Positions 26,863-36,351 of a stretch of 64,000 bases of DNA are shown one piece after another. Made by a program: the position numbers and the translations under genes. How positions within the stretch are numbered: position 1 is the stretch's first letter; every line of letters begins with the position of its first letter. This DNA is from Spirosoma validum. Its GTDB lineage: Bacteria; Bacteroidota; Bacteroidia; Cytophagales; Spirosomataceae. The stretch covers positions 1 to 64,000 of the forward strand of contig NZ_JACXAA010000004.1 in NCBI RefSeq assembly GCF_014699035.1, written 5' to 3'. The notes below the pieces were generated by a model that saw only the letters and a program-made list of their open reading frames with translations, was not told the origin of the DNA and made no database searches.

Positions 26863-28731
26863 ATGCCAACATCCATCAAAAGCTCAGCCGTACGAACGGT
26901 TTTAGATAATGCGTCCATCCAGAAACGCAAAGACGTTACGGTTGGAAACCAGACCATTTCAATTGATACGCCTTTTCATTCTCCGCAGGACTGGCGGGAT
27001 GTCTGGATTTATTTTCTGATGATTGACCGCTTTAATAATCCGCTGAAGCCTCCTCATCATTTGCCTTTCGACGATGAGTTTGGCCGTTTTCAGGGCGGTA
27101 CGTTTACTGGTGTTCGTGAGCAGCTTGATTACCTGAAAGAACTTGGCGTAGGGGCGATCTGGCTATCGCCGGTTACCAAAAACTGCCAGTTCGAGGATAC
27201 TACGTTTCATGGATACGGTTTTCAGGATTTTCTACAGGTCGACCCCCGTTTTGCTTCCGATCCGATCGCAGCTAAAGGCAACCCGAAACTAGCGGAAGAT
27301 GAGTTGCGGGCCCTGGTCGATGCGGCTCACGCCCGGAATATCTACGTGATTTTCGACATTGTGCTCAATCATGCGGGGAACGTGTTCAGCTACGTTGTCA
27401 ACGGCAACAACAATTCGGCGGAGGCTCCGGGACGTAGTACCGTTTACCCGATTAGGTGGCGCAACGAGAACGGCCAGCCCGCTTTCGCAGATTTTGCGGA
27501 TAATCCGGGTCCTATTGCCGATGATGCGGCTATTTGGCCGGTTGAATTACAGCGTAACGTACTGTTTCGGCGCAAGGGGTTGGGGGGCGAAGAAGGGGGA
27601 GATTTCAGTTCGCTGAAAGAGCTGGTTACCGACTTTAAAGAAACAGTAGCGATTACCCAGTCGTCGCCGGTACACGAAGTGCTGATTCTGGCGTATCAGT
27701 ACATGATCGCCAAATACGATGTGGATGGATTCCGTATCGATACGCTGAAGTTTATTGAAGCGGACTTCGCCCGTATTTTTGCCAATTCCATGCGGGAATT
27801 TGCTCTTAGCATTGGCAAACGCAACTTCTTTACCTTCGGTGAAGTCTTCGATGGTGAAGAAAAAATCAATCAGTTTATTGGCCGTAGCACCAACCTGGGC
27901 GATGAGCCGATTGGCGTTGATGCCGCGCTGGATTTTCCACTCTTTTTCAAACTGCCCTCCGTGGCCAAAGGTCTGGCAGCCCCATCGTTAGTAAAGGATA
28001 TGTATCTGCACCGCAAGAATGTGCAGCGTGATATTCTAAGCACCCACGGCGACGCCACCAACTTTTTCGTCACGTTCCTGGACAATCACGATATGCGGCA
28101 ACGCTTCTATTTCCGCGATCCGGTTGCCCCACATCGGTTTGATAATCAGGCTACGCTGGGACTAGCGTGTTTGTTTACGCTACAGGGCATTCCCTGTATG
28201 TATTACGGTACCGAGCAGGGACTGCATGGCAACGGAGGTAGCGACGCGGCTGTACGGGAAGCGCTCTGGGGTAAAAGTGGCAATGCCTTCGACAAAACAC
28301 ACCTGTTTTATAAAGAGATTAGTCAGATCAGTGCGGTACGTAACGCTCAACCCGCCTTACGGTATGGACGTCAATATTTTCGGCCGCTTTCGGGCGATGG
28401 CGTGAACTTTGGCATTTCGCCGTTTAGCCCTGGGGTTCTGGCGTTTTCACGCATTTTAAACGATCAGGAAGTGGTCATTGTGGCCAATACGCAGACAAAC
28501 GGCGGCTTTGTCGGCGACGTTCTTGTCGATGCCATTCTAAACCCGGACGGAGCAACGTATGGTATTCTGTACAGTAATCATCAACAGCCTCAATTGCCGG
28601 GACTGATTACTATAAAAACGGGTGGTAACGTAACAATTACGGAAGAAAGAGGAAGCGTAACACACGGCCCTGCGCGAGTTTTGCCGGTGCGACTCCATCC
28701 TATGGAAGTGCAGATACTGCGCCGGAAGTAA
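26863..28731 (+). CDS. Alpha-amylase family glycosidase (GH13), cytoplasmic
   Basis: 622 residues without signal peptide. The GH13 barrel is clear: DVWIYFLMIDRFNN, VIFDIVLNHAGN (region I with Asn-His), DGFRIDTLKF (nucleophile Asp293), TFGEVFDG (acid Glu327) and FLDNHDMRQRF (transition-state Asp410). The C-terminal beta domain ends with LPVRLHPMEVQILRRK. It probably hydrolyses or rearranges alpha-glucans or a maltose-like sugar inside the cell. It stands alone, transcribed away from the sugar-acid locus, and is closed by a hairpin terminator. Subfamily cannot be assigned by eye. Confidence 0.92.
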   Translation: MPTSIKSSAVRTVLDNASIQKRKDVTVGNQTISIDTPFHSPQDWRDVWIYFLMIDRFNNPLKPPHHLPFDDEFGRFQGGTFTGVREQLDYLKELGVGAIWLSPVTKNCQFEDTTFHGYGFQDFLQVDPRFASDPIAAKGNPKLAEDELRALVDAAHARNIYVIFDIVLNHAGNVFSYVVNGNNNSAEAPGRSTVYPIRWRNENGQPAFADFADNPGPIADDAAIWPVELQRNVLFRRKGLGGEEGGDFSSLKELVTDFKETVAITQSSPVHEVLILAYQYMIAKYDVDGFRIDTLKFIEADFARIFANSMREFALSIGKRNFFTFGEVFDGEEKINQFIGRSTNLGDEPIGVDAALDFPLFFKLPSVAKGLAAPSLVKDMYLHRKNVQRDILSTHGDATNFFVTFLDNHDMRQRFYFRDPVAPHRFDNQATLGLACLFTLQGIPCMYYGTEQGLHGNGGSDAAVREALWGKSGNAFDKTHLFYKEISQISAVRNAQPALRYGRQYFRPLSGDGVNFGISPFSPGVLAFSRILNDQEVVIVANTQTNGGFVGDVLVDAILNPDGATYGILYSNHQQPQLPGLITIKTGGNVTITEERGSVTHGPARVLPVRLHPMEVQILRRK

Positions 28732-28737
28732 TAAACA

Positions 28738-28771
28738 GAACAGCCCAAAAGCCTGAGCTTCTGGGCTGTTC
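28738..28771. terminator. Hairpin after the GH13 gene
   Basis: GAACAGCCCA (28738-28747) pairs exactly with TGGGCTGTTC (28762-28771), with a further AAGC/GCTT inner stem. It sits between converging genes and can serve both. Confidence 0.7.
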
Positions 28772-28844
28772 TGTAAATCCTGTGATGGATTCTATGTATT
28801 TAGTCGGTATAGCCTATAAAAGCAGAAAACGCATGACCATGCAT

Positions 28845-29036
28845 TTACTTATCAGACTCTACCGGTAATTTTCCAAATTGTGGGATCAGGTCCATTCGTT
28901 TGGCCGCTTGCTCAGTGGTTAAGTAAAGAACTGTGCGGGGCATATCCCGGACTAGATAAGGCTTTTTGCTTGCCTCAAGTTGCTGATGGGCGATCCGCTG
29001 GCGTTCCTGAGCGGTTAATTTTGGCGTAGTACTCAT
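28845..29036 (-). CDS. Small hypothetical protein
   Basis: 63 residues: a charged helical N-terminal half (LTAQERQRIAHQQLEASKK) and a C-terminal half YLTTEQAAKRMDLIPQFGKL. No signal peptide, membrane helix or cysteine motif. It is 91 bases downstream of the transglutaminase gene on the same strand. Regular codon use and a clean ATG suggest it is real. No family is recognised. Confidence 0.55.
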   Translation of the reverse strand: MSTTPKLTAQERQRIAHQQLEASKKPYLVRDMPRTVLYLTTEQAAKRMDLIPQFGKLPVESDK

Positions 29037-29127
29037 AAGTTATCGATAGTTGTTTGATTAGATTCTTGCCTAAACAGGCGTTGTTTACAGGCGAAACCAT
29101 CGCCTTCGGCTTCTATATAAATCGATG

Positions 29128-30003
29128 TTAATCCAGCCGAACTAACGTATTGATGTACGTTAATGTCGTTTCACTTTGGTCAGACGTGCCCGTTAAAGGG
29201 GCGGCACCAACCGGGTCGGGTGTACAGGCTAAAGGAATATGTCCTTCTGTCGCCAGCATCCCCGACGTCGGGTCCAGGCCAATCCAGCCAGCACCGGGTA
29301 TATACACCTCCGCCCAGGCATGTAAAGCCAGCGAATTTTCAATCGGGCTTGGATCACTGTCGCTTGTTTCGTCTGGAGCTACCTGCGCCAGATAGCCCGA
29401 CACGAACCGAGCGGCCAGGCCTAAATGGCGCAAGGTTTGCACGAGCAACCAGCCAGAATCCCGGCAGGAGCCAATGGCCCGCTGTAGTGTTTCTTCGGTA
29501 GTCTGTATACCCTCTTCCAACCGTATCGTGTAAGCAATTGTCTGGTACATCTGCTGGTTGAGCTTGATCAGAAAATCGACGGTACCCTGCGTGGACTGAT
29601 CGATCTTAGCTAACCATTGGGTCATATATTGTCCCTCCTCCGTAATCTCTAAATAAGAGACAAGGTCTTTCTTCAACTGAGGCTCGTAAGAAAACGGAAA
29701 CGATTCGGCATACGTATCAATAAAAAAATCGAAGGGATTAACAGGTTCCAGACCCGCCGTAATATCGACTGTTATGGACATTGCCTGCATAGGCTCCCAG
29801 AAATCGATCCGGGCAATAAAATTGCCGAATGGATCTTGCTGCCAGTGTACCGAATGGTTTTTCGGCTCGATTGTGAGCGAATACGACTCGATCGATGCGT
29901 GGGTGTGAGCTGCGGGTTTGAGCCGAATCAACTGAGGTGACAAATAAACCATTCGGTCGTATTGATACTGGGTATGATGATGAATCGCGACACGAATGGC
30001 CAT
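29128..30003 (-). CDS. Transglutaminase-like protein (bacterial N-terminal domain type)
   Basis: 291 residues. The N-terminal domain (about 3-85) starts RVAIHHHTQYQYDRMVYLSP, the conserved opening of the Bact_transglu_N family. The catalytic core has Cys180 in AIGSCRDSGWLLVQTLRHLGL, His228 in LALHAWAEVYIPG and Asp244 in GWIGLDPT, so the cysteine-protease-like triad is complete. Such proteins are cytosolic, often next to alpha-E or ATP-grasp proteins in peptide-modifying clusters, but those partners are absent here. Substrate is unknown. Confidence 0.93.
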   Translation of the reverse strand: MAIRVAIHHHTQYQYDRMVYLSPQLIRLKPAAHTHASIESYSLTIEPKNHSVHWQQDPFGNFIARIDFWEPMQAMSITVDITAGLEPVNPFDFFIDTYAESFPFSYEPQLKKDLVSYLEITEEGQYMTQWLAKIDQSTQGTVDFLIKLNQQMYQTIAYTIRLEEGIQTTEETLQRAIGSCRDSGWLLVQTLRHLGLAARFVSGYLAQVAPDETSDSDPSPIENSLALHAWAEVYIPGAGWIGLDPTSGMLATEGHIPLACTPDPVGAAPLTGTSDQSETTLTYINTLVRLD

Positions 30004-30068
30004 AAGATGAACGTAAATTGGTTAAGTCAGCGCTAAAAGGATGGGTAACGATCTGCCACAGACTGGCT

Positions 30069-30530
30069 TTAAGTTACCACTAATTTTTTAACCTGAACCG
30101 CGTTGGCGCCTTTGGGAGTCATTTCGATTTCAAAAGTCACCTTGTCATTTTCCTGAATGGCATCAATTAAACCATTCATGTGAACAAAAACACTCTGCTG
30201 GTTCTGTAGGTCCCGAATAAAACCGTATCCTTTCGACGTATTGAAGAATGTAACGGCTCCCTGTCTGATAGCGTCTTGTGGCGCTTCCTTCACTTGCTCA
30301 GCGGCACCGAGACGAATGTCCTGTTGCTCAATGACTTTCGCTTTTCGTGGATCGGGTGGTCTGGACGAAATATTGCCGTTTTCATCGACATAAGCCAACA
30401 TTTGATCAAGGCTTTGTCCCCTTGTCAAATTGGCTTTTCGATCGTCTTTCTTTTCCTGCTTGTCCTGTTTCTTTTTTTGTTTTGCTTTTTCTTTTTCTCG
30501 TTTGGAAAATGTTTCGTTTGATGCGCCCAT
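30069..30530 (-). CDS. Cold-shock-domain protein with basic N-terminal extension
   Basis: 153 residues. The C-terminal 65 residues form a cold-shock domain: GAVTFFNTSKGYGFIRDLQN (RNP1 KGYGFI), QQSVFVHMNGL (RNP2 VFVH) and VTFEIEMTPKGANAVQV. Residues 8-35 are almost all Lys/Glu/Gln/Asp (KREKEKAKQKKKQDKQEKK), a disordered extension frequent in Bacteroidota members, and GQSLDQMLAYVDENGNI lies between. It should bind single-stranded RNA or DNA. It is monocistronic. Confidence 0.93.
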   Translation of the reverse strand: MGASNETFSKREKEKAKQKKKQDKQEKKDDRKANLTRGQSLDQMLAYVDENGNISSRPPDPRKAKVIEQQDIRLGAAEQVKEAPQDAIRQGAVTFFNTSKGYGFIRDLQNQQSVFVHMNGLIDAIQENDKVTFEIEMTPKGANAVQVKKLVVT

Positions 30531-30859
30531 ATGTTATGCCGGGTTAGTGATGTATGCAGAGCCTTTCTGCAAAAAAGTGGTATTGATACTCCTCAAGCCG
30601 GAATCAGAGTAGGATTGATTACCTGAATCGGGGCGGGAAAAGCCTGATTTACTTGAACGAAAATTGGTCGTCAGTGCGCCGTAAGAATACCCGTAAAAAA
30701 TGGGTAGGGTACAGATTAAGGAGAAGCTTACCTGATGAGCGATTTAATACGTAACTCAGGAACGAAGTAGTAAGTTCTCTTGTATGTAACGAATCGACTA
30801 TTACGTATTGTTCAGTCTGGGAAAGGCCTTCTATATTGCTTCTGGCTGATAGTCAGTTC
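30531..30859. other. Intergenic region, no gene seen
   Basis: No frame of useful length and no recognised motif. It includes the probable promoter area of the cold-shock gene on its left edge and ends in a strong hairpin. Confidence 0.35.
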
Positions 30860-30903
30860 AAACGCCAAACGGCTACCCTAAATCAGGTAGCCGTTTGGCG
30901 TTT
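30860..30903. terminator. 18-bp perfect hairpin
   Basis: AAACGCCAAACGGCTACC (30860-30877) and its exact complement (30886-30903) surround an 8-base loop. It lies 31 bases beyond the stop of the minus-strand acidic protein gene, and its outer arms are A-rich and T-rich. Confidence 0.8.
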
Positions 30904-30934
30904 TATACGAAGTTGTTTTGCTAATTCTGCTACG

Positions 30935-31210
30935 TTACTCGTCCGACAGTTCCGGATCGGGTTCGGTGCCGTCGTTGTTGCCAAGCGTATCGCCGTTGCC
31001 GTAGTCGGTTAAATTGGGTTCCATCGCAGCGCTGCCCGAAGGATTTCCGATTCCGTCAGGACCACTGTCGACATCACCGGCCAGATCGGTCGGATTGTAG
31101 TCTTCATTGATCATGATGCTTTCATCCGGGGTCTGAGCGGGGCCGTCGGTATCGGGTCGGAATGTCTGCGATCGCTCGTTGAGCATCGCATCCTGATTTA
31201 CGTTTTCCAT
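30935..31210 (-). CDS. Small acidic, probably disordered protein
   Basis: 91 residues with a strong excess of Asp/Glu, Gly, Asn and Pro (for example DLAGDVDSGPDGIGNPSG and NNDGTEPDPELSDE) and almost no basic residues. No signal peptide or membrane part. Similar short acidic proteins are widespread in this group and have no assigned role. The strong terminator downstream supports it being a real gene. It is 66 bases after the SDR stop on the same strand. Confidence 0.6.
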   Translation of the reverse strand: MENVNQDAMLNERSQTFRPDTDGPAQTPDESIMINEDYNPTDLAGDVDSGPDGIGNPSGSAAMEPNLTDYGNGDTLGNNDGTEPDPELSDE

Positions 31211-31276
31211 AAAAAAAGCCTGTATAAGGGAAATTGACTACCCCATAAACTGCTCAGGCCCGAATGATGTTTGGGC

Positions 31277-32026
31277 TTACACGTAAATCATCTTGCGCGT
31301 CATACCGCCATCGACAACAAAATTCTGTCCTGTAATAAAACTATTCTCGGGAGCAATCAAAAAGAGAATCATCCGGGCTATATCGTCCGCCTGACCAACC
31401 CGACCGGCTGGGTGTTGCGCATGGTCTTCGGGGCGTAGTTCGTCGGTTTTCGCCTTTGCTTTTTTCTTCAACGCCGATACGTCGATCCAGCCGGGACTAA
31501 TGGCGTTAACCCGAATATCAGGTCCCAGGCTGATGGCCAGCGAGTGGGTCAACGCTAAAATTCCGCCTTTGCTGGCCGAGTAAGCGAACGTATCGGGTTC
31601 CGACTGAAAAGCGCGCGTAGAGGCCATATTGATGATACTTCCTTTCTGAGCCGCTAAATACGGGGCCGCATGTTTAGAACAAAGGAAGGCGCCCGTCAGG
31701 TTGGTGCCAATCACGCGGTTCCATTCATCGAGCGTGAGTTTGTCAAGCGGCTTTTCGATCATGATGGCTGCGTTATTGATCAACGCGTCGATCTGACCAA
31801 AATGCGAAGCCGTTTGCTCAACCGCCTTCCGGATATTAGCTTCACTCGATACGTCGCAGGAGACGAACTGAATTTGTGCCGACGAAGCTTTGAAGGCTTC
31901 CCGAAGTTCGGCCAGCGCATCGGTATCGGATTCCCAGATGGCCACACGGTAGCCGTGGGTCAGTAAATACTGGGTTGCAACGCGGCCAATACCCTGGCCT
32001 CCGCCGGTGATGATAGCTGTTTTCAT
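31277..32026 (-). CDS. Short-chain dehydrogenase/reductase
   Basis: 249 residues, the usual SDR length. The dinucleotide-binding motif is TGGGQGIG (about 7-14), followed by DVS, NNAA (84-87), Ser136 in IINMAST and the YxxxK pair Tyr149/Lys153 in AYSASKGG. The C-terminus VVDGGMTRKMIYV has the classical VDGG element. Asp33 or Glu32 after beta-2 (IWESDTD) favours NAD over NADP. The substrate is not predictable; sugar or fatty-acid alcohols are common for the family. Confidence 0.93.
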   Translation of the reverse strand: MKTAIITGGGQGIGRVATQYLLTHGYRVAIWESDTDALAELREAFKASSAQIQFVSCDVSSEANIRKAVEQTASHFGQIDALINNAAIMIEKPLDKLTLDEWNRVIGTNLTGAFLCSKHAAPYLAAQKGSIINMASTRAFQSEPDTFAYSASKGGILALTHSLAISLGPDIRVNAISPGWIDVSALKKKAKAKTDELRPEDHAQHPAGRVGQADDIARMILFLIAPENSFITGQNFVVDGGMTRKMIYV

Positions 32027-32228
32027 AGAAGTTGGATAATCGAGTAGGGATTACTCCTACCAACGACCAAAATACTCGGATTGGTAACACAATTAACTAA
32101 AGATCGGTTAACAAATACGTATCCTTATTTAACGGTACAGCGTTACGTTAGGTCTGATTGTGGATTTTTGAGGGTTGATTTATAGGTAGTCAATCAAAAA
32201 CCAGCGAACAGAAATCCAATACCATAGT

Positions 32229-33131
32229 ATGCTTCAGATTGCGTTTTCGCCGGTTTATCGACTCCGGTTGCCCGAAGGTCACCGGTTTCCAATGCTTAAA
32301 TATGAATTGATTCAAGAGCAATTGCTCTATGAAGGCACCTGTACGGACGCGAATTTCTTTGCTCCTTCTCCCGTCGATGATCAGTGGGTGTTGGGCGTTC
32401 ATACAAGTCAGTATGTACACGCGCTCAAAACGGGAACGGTTGATCCGAAAATGATGCGTCGGATTGGTTTTCCGTTAACCCCCGAACTGATCGAGCGCGA
32501 GTGGATCATTACGCAGGGTACAATTGATGGTACACAGATTGCCCAACGCGATGGGGTTGCGATGAACATTGCTGGTGGTACGCATCACGCTTATCCGGAC
32601 CGGGGGGAGGGATTCTGTCTGCTCAACGATGTGGGCGTATCGGCTCATTATCTGCTCGAAACGAAGCAGACAAAGCAGATTCTGGTCGTGGATTTAGACG
32701 TACATCAGGGTAATGGAACCGCCGTGATGTTCCAGCAGGAGCCGCGCGTCTTTACGTTCAGCATGCACGGAAAAGATAACTATCCGCTTAAAAAAGAACA
32801 CTCTGATCTGGATGTCGAACTAGCCACTGGAACCACCGACGAAGTTTATCTGAATACGTTGTATGATACGCTGCCTGCCTTGATTCAGCGCGTACAGCCC
32901 GATTTTCTGTTCTACGTATCAGGCGTTGATATTCTGGCGTCAGATCGGCTGGGTAAATTGAGCGTAAGCCGGGAAGGCTGTCGGCAGCGCGATACGTTTG
33001 TGTTTGAGCAAGCCATTAAAAACGGATTGCCAATTGTTGTTTCGATGGGGGGCGGCTATTCGCCCCGCCTGACCGACATTGTTGAAGCGCACTGCAATAC
33101 GTTTCGAGTAGCGACTTCCCTCTTTTTCTGA
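32229..33131 (+). CDS. Histone deacetylase-family protein (class IV/HDAC11-like)
   Basis: 300 residues. Conserved landmarks: LPEGHRFPMLKYELI at the N-terminus, NIAGGTHHAYPDRGEGFCLLND with the catalytic His pair, VVDLDVHQGNGTAVMFQ with the zinc ligands Asp and His, SGVDILASDRLGKLSVS with the third Asp, and VSMGGGYS near the end. The bacterial members deacetylate small acetylated amines or acyl-lysine. It lies divergent from the SDR gene. Active-site residues look complete, so it is probably a working zinc deacylase; the substrate is unknown. Confidence 0.92.
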   Translation: MLQIAFSPVYRLRLPEGHRFPMLKYELIQEQLLYEGTCTDANFFAPSPVDDQWVLGVHTSQYVHALKTGTVDPKMMRRIGFPLTPELIEREWIITQGTIDGTQIAQRDGVAMNIAGGTHHAYPDRGEGFCLLNDVGVSAHYLLETKQTKQILVVDLDVHQGNGTAVMFQQEPRVFTFSMHGKDNYPLKKEHSDLDVELATGTTDEVYLNTLYDTLPALIQRVQPDFLFYVSGVDILASDRLGKLSVSREGCRQRDTFVFEQAIKNGLPIVVSMGGGYSPRLTDIVEAHCNTFRVATSLFF

Positions 33132-33204
33132 TGGATTTATCCCATCAACATGCGTAGTGAACCAATGCTAGACCGCAGATCAATAAGCAAAGTAACGTGC
33201 GTTT

Positions 33205-34053
33205 CTAAAAGTGATAAATAAAGCCTACACCAATACCCATGTAGGAAAAATACGCCGGATCATAAAGCCTGACACCCGGCCGTGAATCGTCAGCCGGAGC
33301 GTTCGGATCGGACGTAGTTGACCGCTCGTAAACCCACGATTGCTCACTGGTTGATTTAGACGGAAGCACATCTTTACCATTTTCTGTATACTTCGTATAG
33401 TGTCCCTTGGTGAACGGCAAAGCCATAATCTGACCATTCGCTTCGGCAAACACAGAAACACTTTCTGCAATCCGAAAGGATAAACCAAAGCAGGCCGCAA
33501 ACCCGACCTTCACGTTGGCCGTTTCGGTTGATTCACTGATCTGCTGATACGTTTGCCCGTTAAACGTGTAGATAACCTCTTCCTGCTCATATCGACGTCC
33601 GTACGTAGAAATAGCCAATCCAAGTTTGGTATAGATGGCTAAAAGGTCACCACTGTTTCGGATGACAATGAACGGCTTAAGCAGGACACTTCGTACCCGA
33701 TCCGATTGACTTCCTGAAAGATTAAATTCATCCGTTGCGTAGGTTGTTGTAATGGCGTTTCCCAGCATAACCTGCGCATCCAGTTCCACGCCAAAGGTTG
33801 GGTTGAGCATCTTTCCAACCCCCAGACTTAGGTTAATTCCCTGACCATAAGACCCATAAATGCCCTTCGTAAAAGTTTTGTTGTTTACGATGGTTGAAGC
33901 TTCATTGATCTTTTGTGAGCCTGCCGGAAAAGCATAAGTCGTTTTGAAAATTAGGTAGGGGGCTGTCGGTCCGGATTGAGATTGGGCTCTGCTCTGGGTA
34001 GCCACCAAGCCACAAAAGAAAACAGCTAAGAATAATCGGTAGAAAAAGCTCAT
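33205..34053 (-). CDS. Outer-membrane beta-barrel protein
   Basis: 282 residues from ATG at 34053 (a start at 34065 is also possible). The signal peptide FFYRLFLAVFFCGLVATQSRA is clear. The mature part alternates short amphipathic strands (GINLSLGVGKMLNPTFGVEL, VKVGFAACFGLSFRIAESV) and ends YMGIGVGFIYHF, with the terminal Phe of an outer-membrane barrel. It resembles OmpA-like small barrels of Bacteroidota. It is 15 bases downstream of a large metallohydrolase gene and is probably co-transcribed with it. Confidence 0.8.
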   Translation of the reverse strand: MSFFYRLFLAVFFCGLVATQSRAQSQSGPTAPYLIFKTTYAFPAGSQKINEASTIVNNKTFTKGIYGSYGQGINLSLGVGKMLNPTFGVELDAQVMLGNAITTTYATDEFNLSGSQSDRVRSVLLKPFIVIRNSGDLLAIYTKLGLAISTYGRRYEQEEVIYTFNGQTYQQISESTETANVKVGFAACFGLSFRIAESVSVFAEANGQIMALPFTKGHYTKYTENGKDVLPSKSTSEQSWVYERSTTSDPNAPADDSRPGVRLYDPAYFSYMGIGVGFIYHF

Positions 34054-34068
34054 GAGCACAAGCAATAA

Positions 34069-36063
34069 TTAGTTCTGAAAATATTTGAAAACGAAATCCC
34101 GGCCATTTGTATAGAAAAACTTATTCATCGCCACACGCGTCGACAAGCCATACAACAACCGTTGTTTATTATGAATCTCGGTAAACAGTCGGGCGAAAAC
34201 CACCATCTTCTCCTGAAACTTGGGCATGTATTCGGCGCTGGGAGCCAGCTGAATCGGCTGAATGAAACCATCATAGTCCGATCCGATTGCAATATGATTC
34301 CAGGCCGAAGCATCTTCCCGGCCACAGACGTCGATCACGTGAAAAATATTCCGTAGTAAAGGCTCTGATCGATAGTAGTCCTCGAACGTAATGGCTGAAC
34401 CATCCGCCAGTTTGTAGTCGTCGGCGTTATAAACATCATTAAATAAACGGCGTAACGTTTTCTTATACCGCCAGTTGTAATTGGGCATTGTGAAGCCCAG
34501 AATGCGCCGGTCCAGATTCAGACCAATAATGCCGTCGCTGTCGTAAATGGCTTTCACTTCCTCGTCGCAGAAGTTAATGCCCCAGGGATAAAACCAGCCC
34601 AACGTATTGTAATTCGCTGTTCCCTGAAACGGATTGAGCGAGGCTGGCGTGTTTTTAGCCAGGCCACCAAAATACATCACCCGATCCTTGGGTTTGAGTG
34701 CCTGCGTATAAGCGCGCCAGTATAGATCGCGCTCATTGGCCTGAATTTTATAGAACGTAGGCCCGAAGATTAATTCTTCGTAGGAGTCACGTAGTGGATA
34801 CAAGCCCGTCGCCATAGCTACAGGTCGCTTTTTGCCGTTGAGCCCAATATGAGAGGCAATGATAGGGATTAACGATTTGCCCTGTGCTTTTCGGATCGTG
34901 TTGACGCTGTCGATATAGTGATAATACTGAAACCGCGCTTTCAGATCCATGTGCTTGGTATCCATATAGATCGGTGCCTTGAAATCATTCTCAGCATCTA
35001 GCAACCGATGCATTACCTGATAGCCTAAATCCGTATCGTACTGATCGGCGGTGTAGGGTAGCTTAAACCGAATCTTTTGCTTCCCCATCGTCATAACCGT
35101 GTCTTTGTACAAATCTCCGTGTACACAACCAATGATGCCTTCGCCGTATTTGGCAAACAGATTCTTTTTCAAATCGTCCGACAACGTAGCAGCCGTCAGC
35201 AAACCGCGTCGCAAACCGGGTTTGTCCAGGCTTTTGGCGTTGCCAAACATTTTATTCCAGCCAAAATGCGCTACGGTAATGAAAAAGGTGCGATGAGGCA
35301 GGTTTCGCAACTTGGTGATATTGGAAAAGATTTCCTGTCGGCAGGGTTCGCCACAGCCAGCAGCTTTGATGCTGTCGATCTTACTTAATACGTCATTGCC
35401 AAAGAGTACGTGTCCGCCTTCGGCCGTCATGACCATGCCGATGCCGCCACTGTTGACAATTCGTTTCAGATCGGCATTGTTTTTCGCCAATAGAATCTTA
35501 GTACCGTTGTGTACCGAATCCTGATTGATAGCGTAATAATATTCGCCCAGAAACTCTTTGAACGAAGAGTTGTTCTCAGCTGCCAGTACTTCCTGCCGTT
35601 TGATGGGCATGTGCGTGACAAAGTGCAGGTTCAACCAGCGATCGCCTTTGGTGGCTAGCATCACTTTTTCGGGGGGCGTAATGGACATGCACAGTACCGA
35701 ACCACCTAAGCCGGTTAAGTTTGCATAATTGGACTGGTCGTAATTGGCCATATTCGATTCCTTCCCATTACGTTTGTTCTTTTCGCTTTTGGTAAAGGGA
35801 ATCCAGTTGGTTCGACCATACTTTTTGTTCAGGTAGCCCGGCTGGTTGGCGTATTTGATGGTACTGTCGGGACTTTCGACTCGTCGATAGTAGTTTTTGA
35901 AAGAAGTATGAATGTGAAAATCAGAAAAAGGGCCAATTTTTCCTGCTACCGTTGACTGCTGAGCATATGCGGTATTACCAAAACAGCACAGTAAGATGAG
36001 CGAACCATAACTCAATAAACAGTTCTTCCAATTAGATAACCTCAGTAGATATAGCATTCGCAT
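34069..36063 (-). CDS. Secreted TIM-barrel metallohydrolase, dipeptidase-related
   Basis: 664 residues from ATG at 36063; a longer frame begins at 36093. A signal peptide lies near YGSLILLCCFGNTAYAQ. The mature N-terminus has FSDFHIHTSFKNYY, a metal-binding HxH as in amidohydrolases and M19 membrane dipeptidases. Further on come AEGGHVLFGND, ITVAHFGWNKMFGN, IIASHIGLNGKKRP and HIAIGSDYDGFIQP, the last matching the GSDxDG motif of renal-dipeptidase-like enzymes. It is much longer than M19 dipeptidases (about 350-400), with a large insert. Likely a periplasmic or surface metallohydrolase; substrate is unknown. The outer-membrane barrel gene follows directly. Confidence 0.72.
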   Translation of the reverse strand: MRMLYLLRLSNWKNCLLSYGSLILLCCFGNTAYAQQSTVAGKIGPFSDFHIHTSFKNYYRRVESPDSTIKYANQPGYLNKKYGRTNWIPFTKSEKNKRNGKESNMANYDQSNYANLTGLGGSVLCMSITPPEKVMLATKGDRWLNLHFVTHMPIKRQEVLAAENNSSFKEFLGEYYYAINQDSVHNGTKILLAKNNADLKRIVNSGGIGMVMTAEGGHVLFGNDVLSKIDSIKAAGCGEPCRQEIFSNITKLRNLPHRTFFITVAHFGWNKMFGNAKSLDKPGLRRGLLTAATLSDDLKKNLFAKYGEGIIGCVHGDLYKDTVMTMGKQKIRFKLPYTADQYDTDLGYQVMHRLLDAENDFKAPIYMDTKHMDLKARFQYYHYIDSVNTIRKAQGKSLIPIIASHIGLNGKKRPVAMATGLYPLRDSYEELIFGPTFYKIQANERDLYWRAYTQALKPKDRVMYFGGLAKNTPASLNPFQGTANYNTLGWFYPWGINFCDEEVKAIYDSDGIIGLNLDRRILGFTMPNYNWRYKKTLRRLFNDVYNADDYKLADGSAITFEDYYRSEPLLRNIFHVIDVCGREDASAWNHIAIGSDYDGFIQPIQLAPSAEYMPKFQEKMVVFARLFTEIHNKQRLLYGLSTRVAMNKFFYTNGRDFVFKYFQN

Positions 36064-36351
36064 TTCTATCTCTCTAAATAGTAAATAACCCATAAAGTAA
36101 GCCGGTCTATCGAGAAGCTGACCATTCTAAAGTCGGGTCGGCTGGAGCGACTATCCGGCCAGTTCAATACGTTATAGCGCGGCTTTCTTAAGTCAATCGA
36201 CTTCCTAAAACTATAAAAAAATGAATTGTCCTATGTACGAATGTATTTTTATTTTCGTGAGCTACGTAGTAAGCCGTATTGGCTATAGAAATCGCATACG
36301 GTTAGTTTTCGGTACATTTACGCATATGTACTTACTACGTACCTTCGCAGC

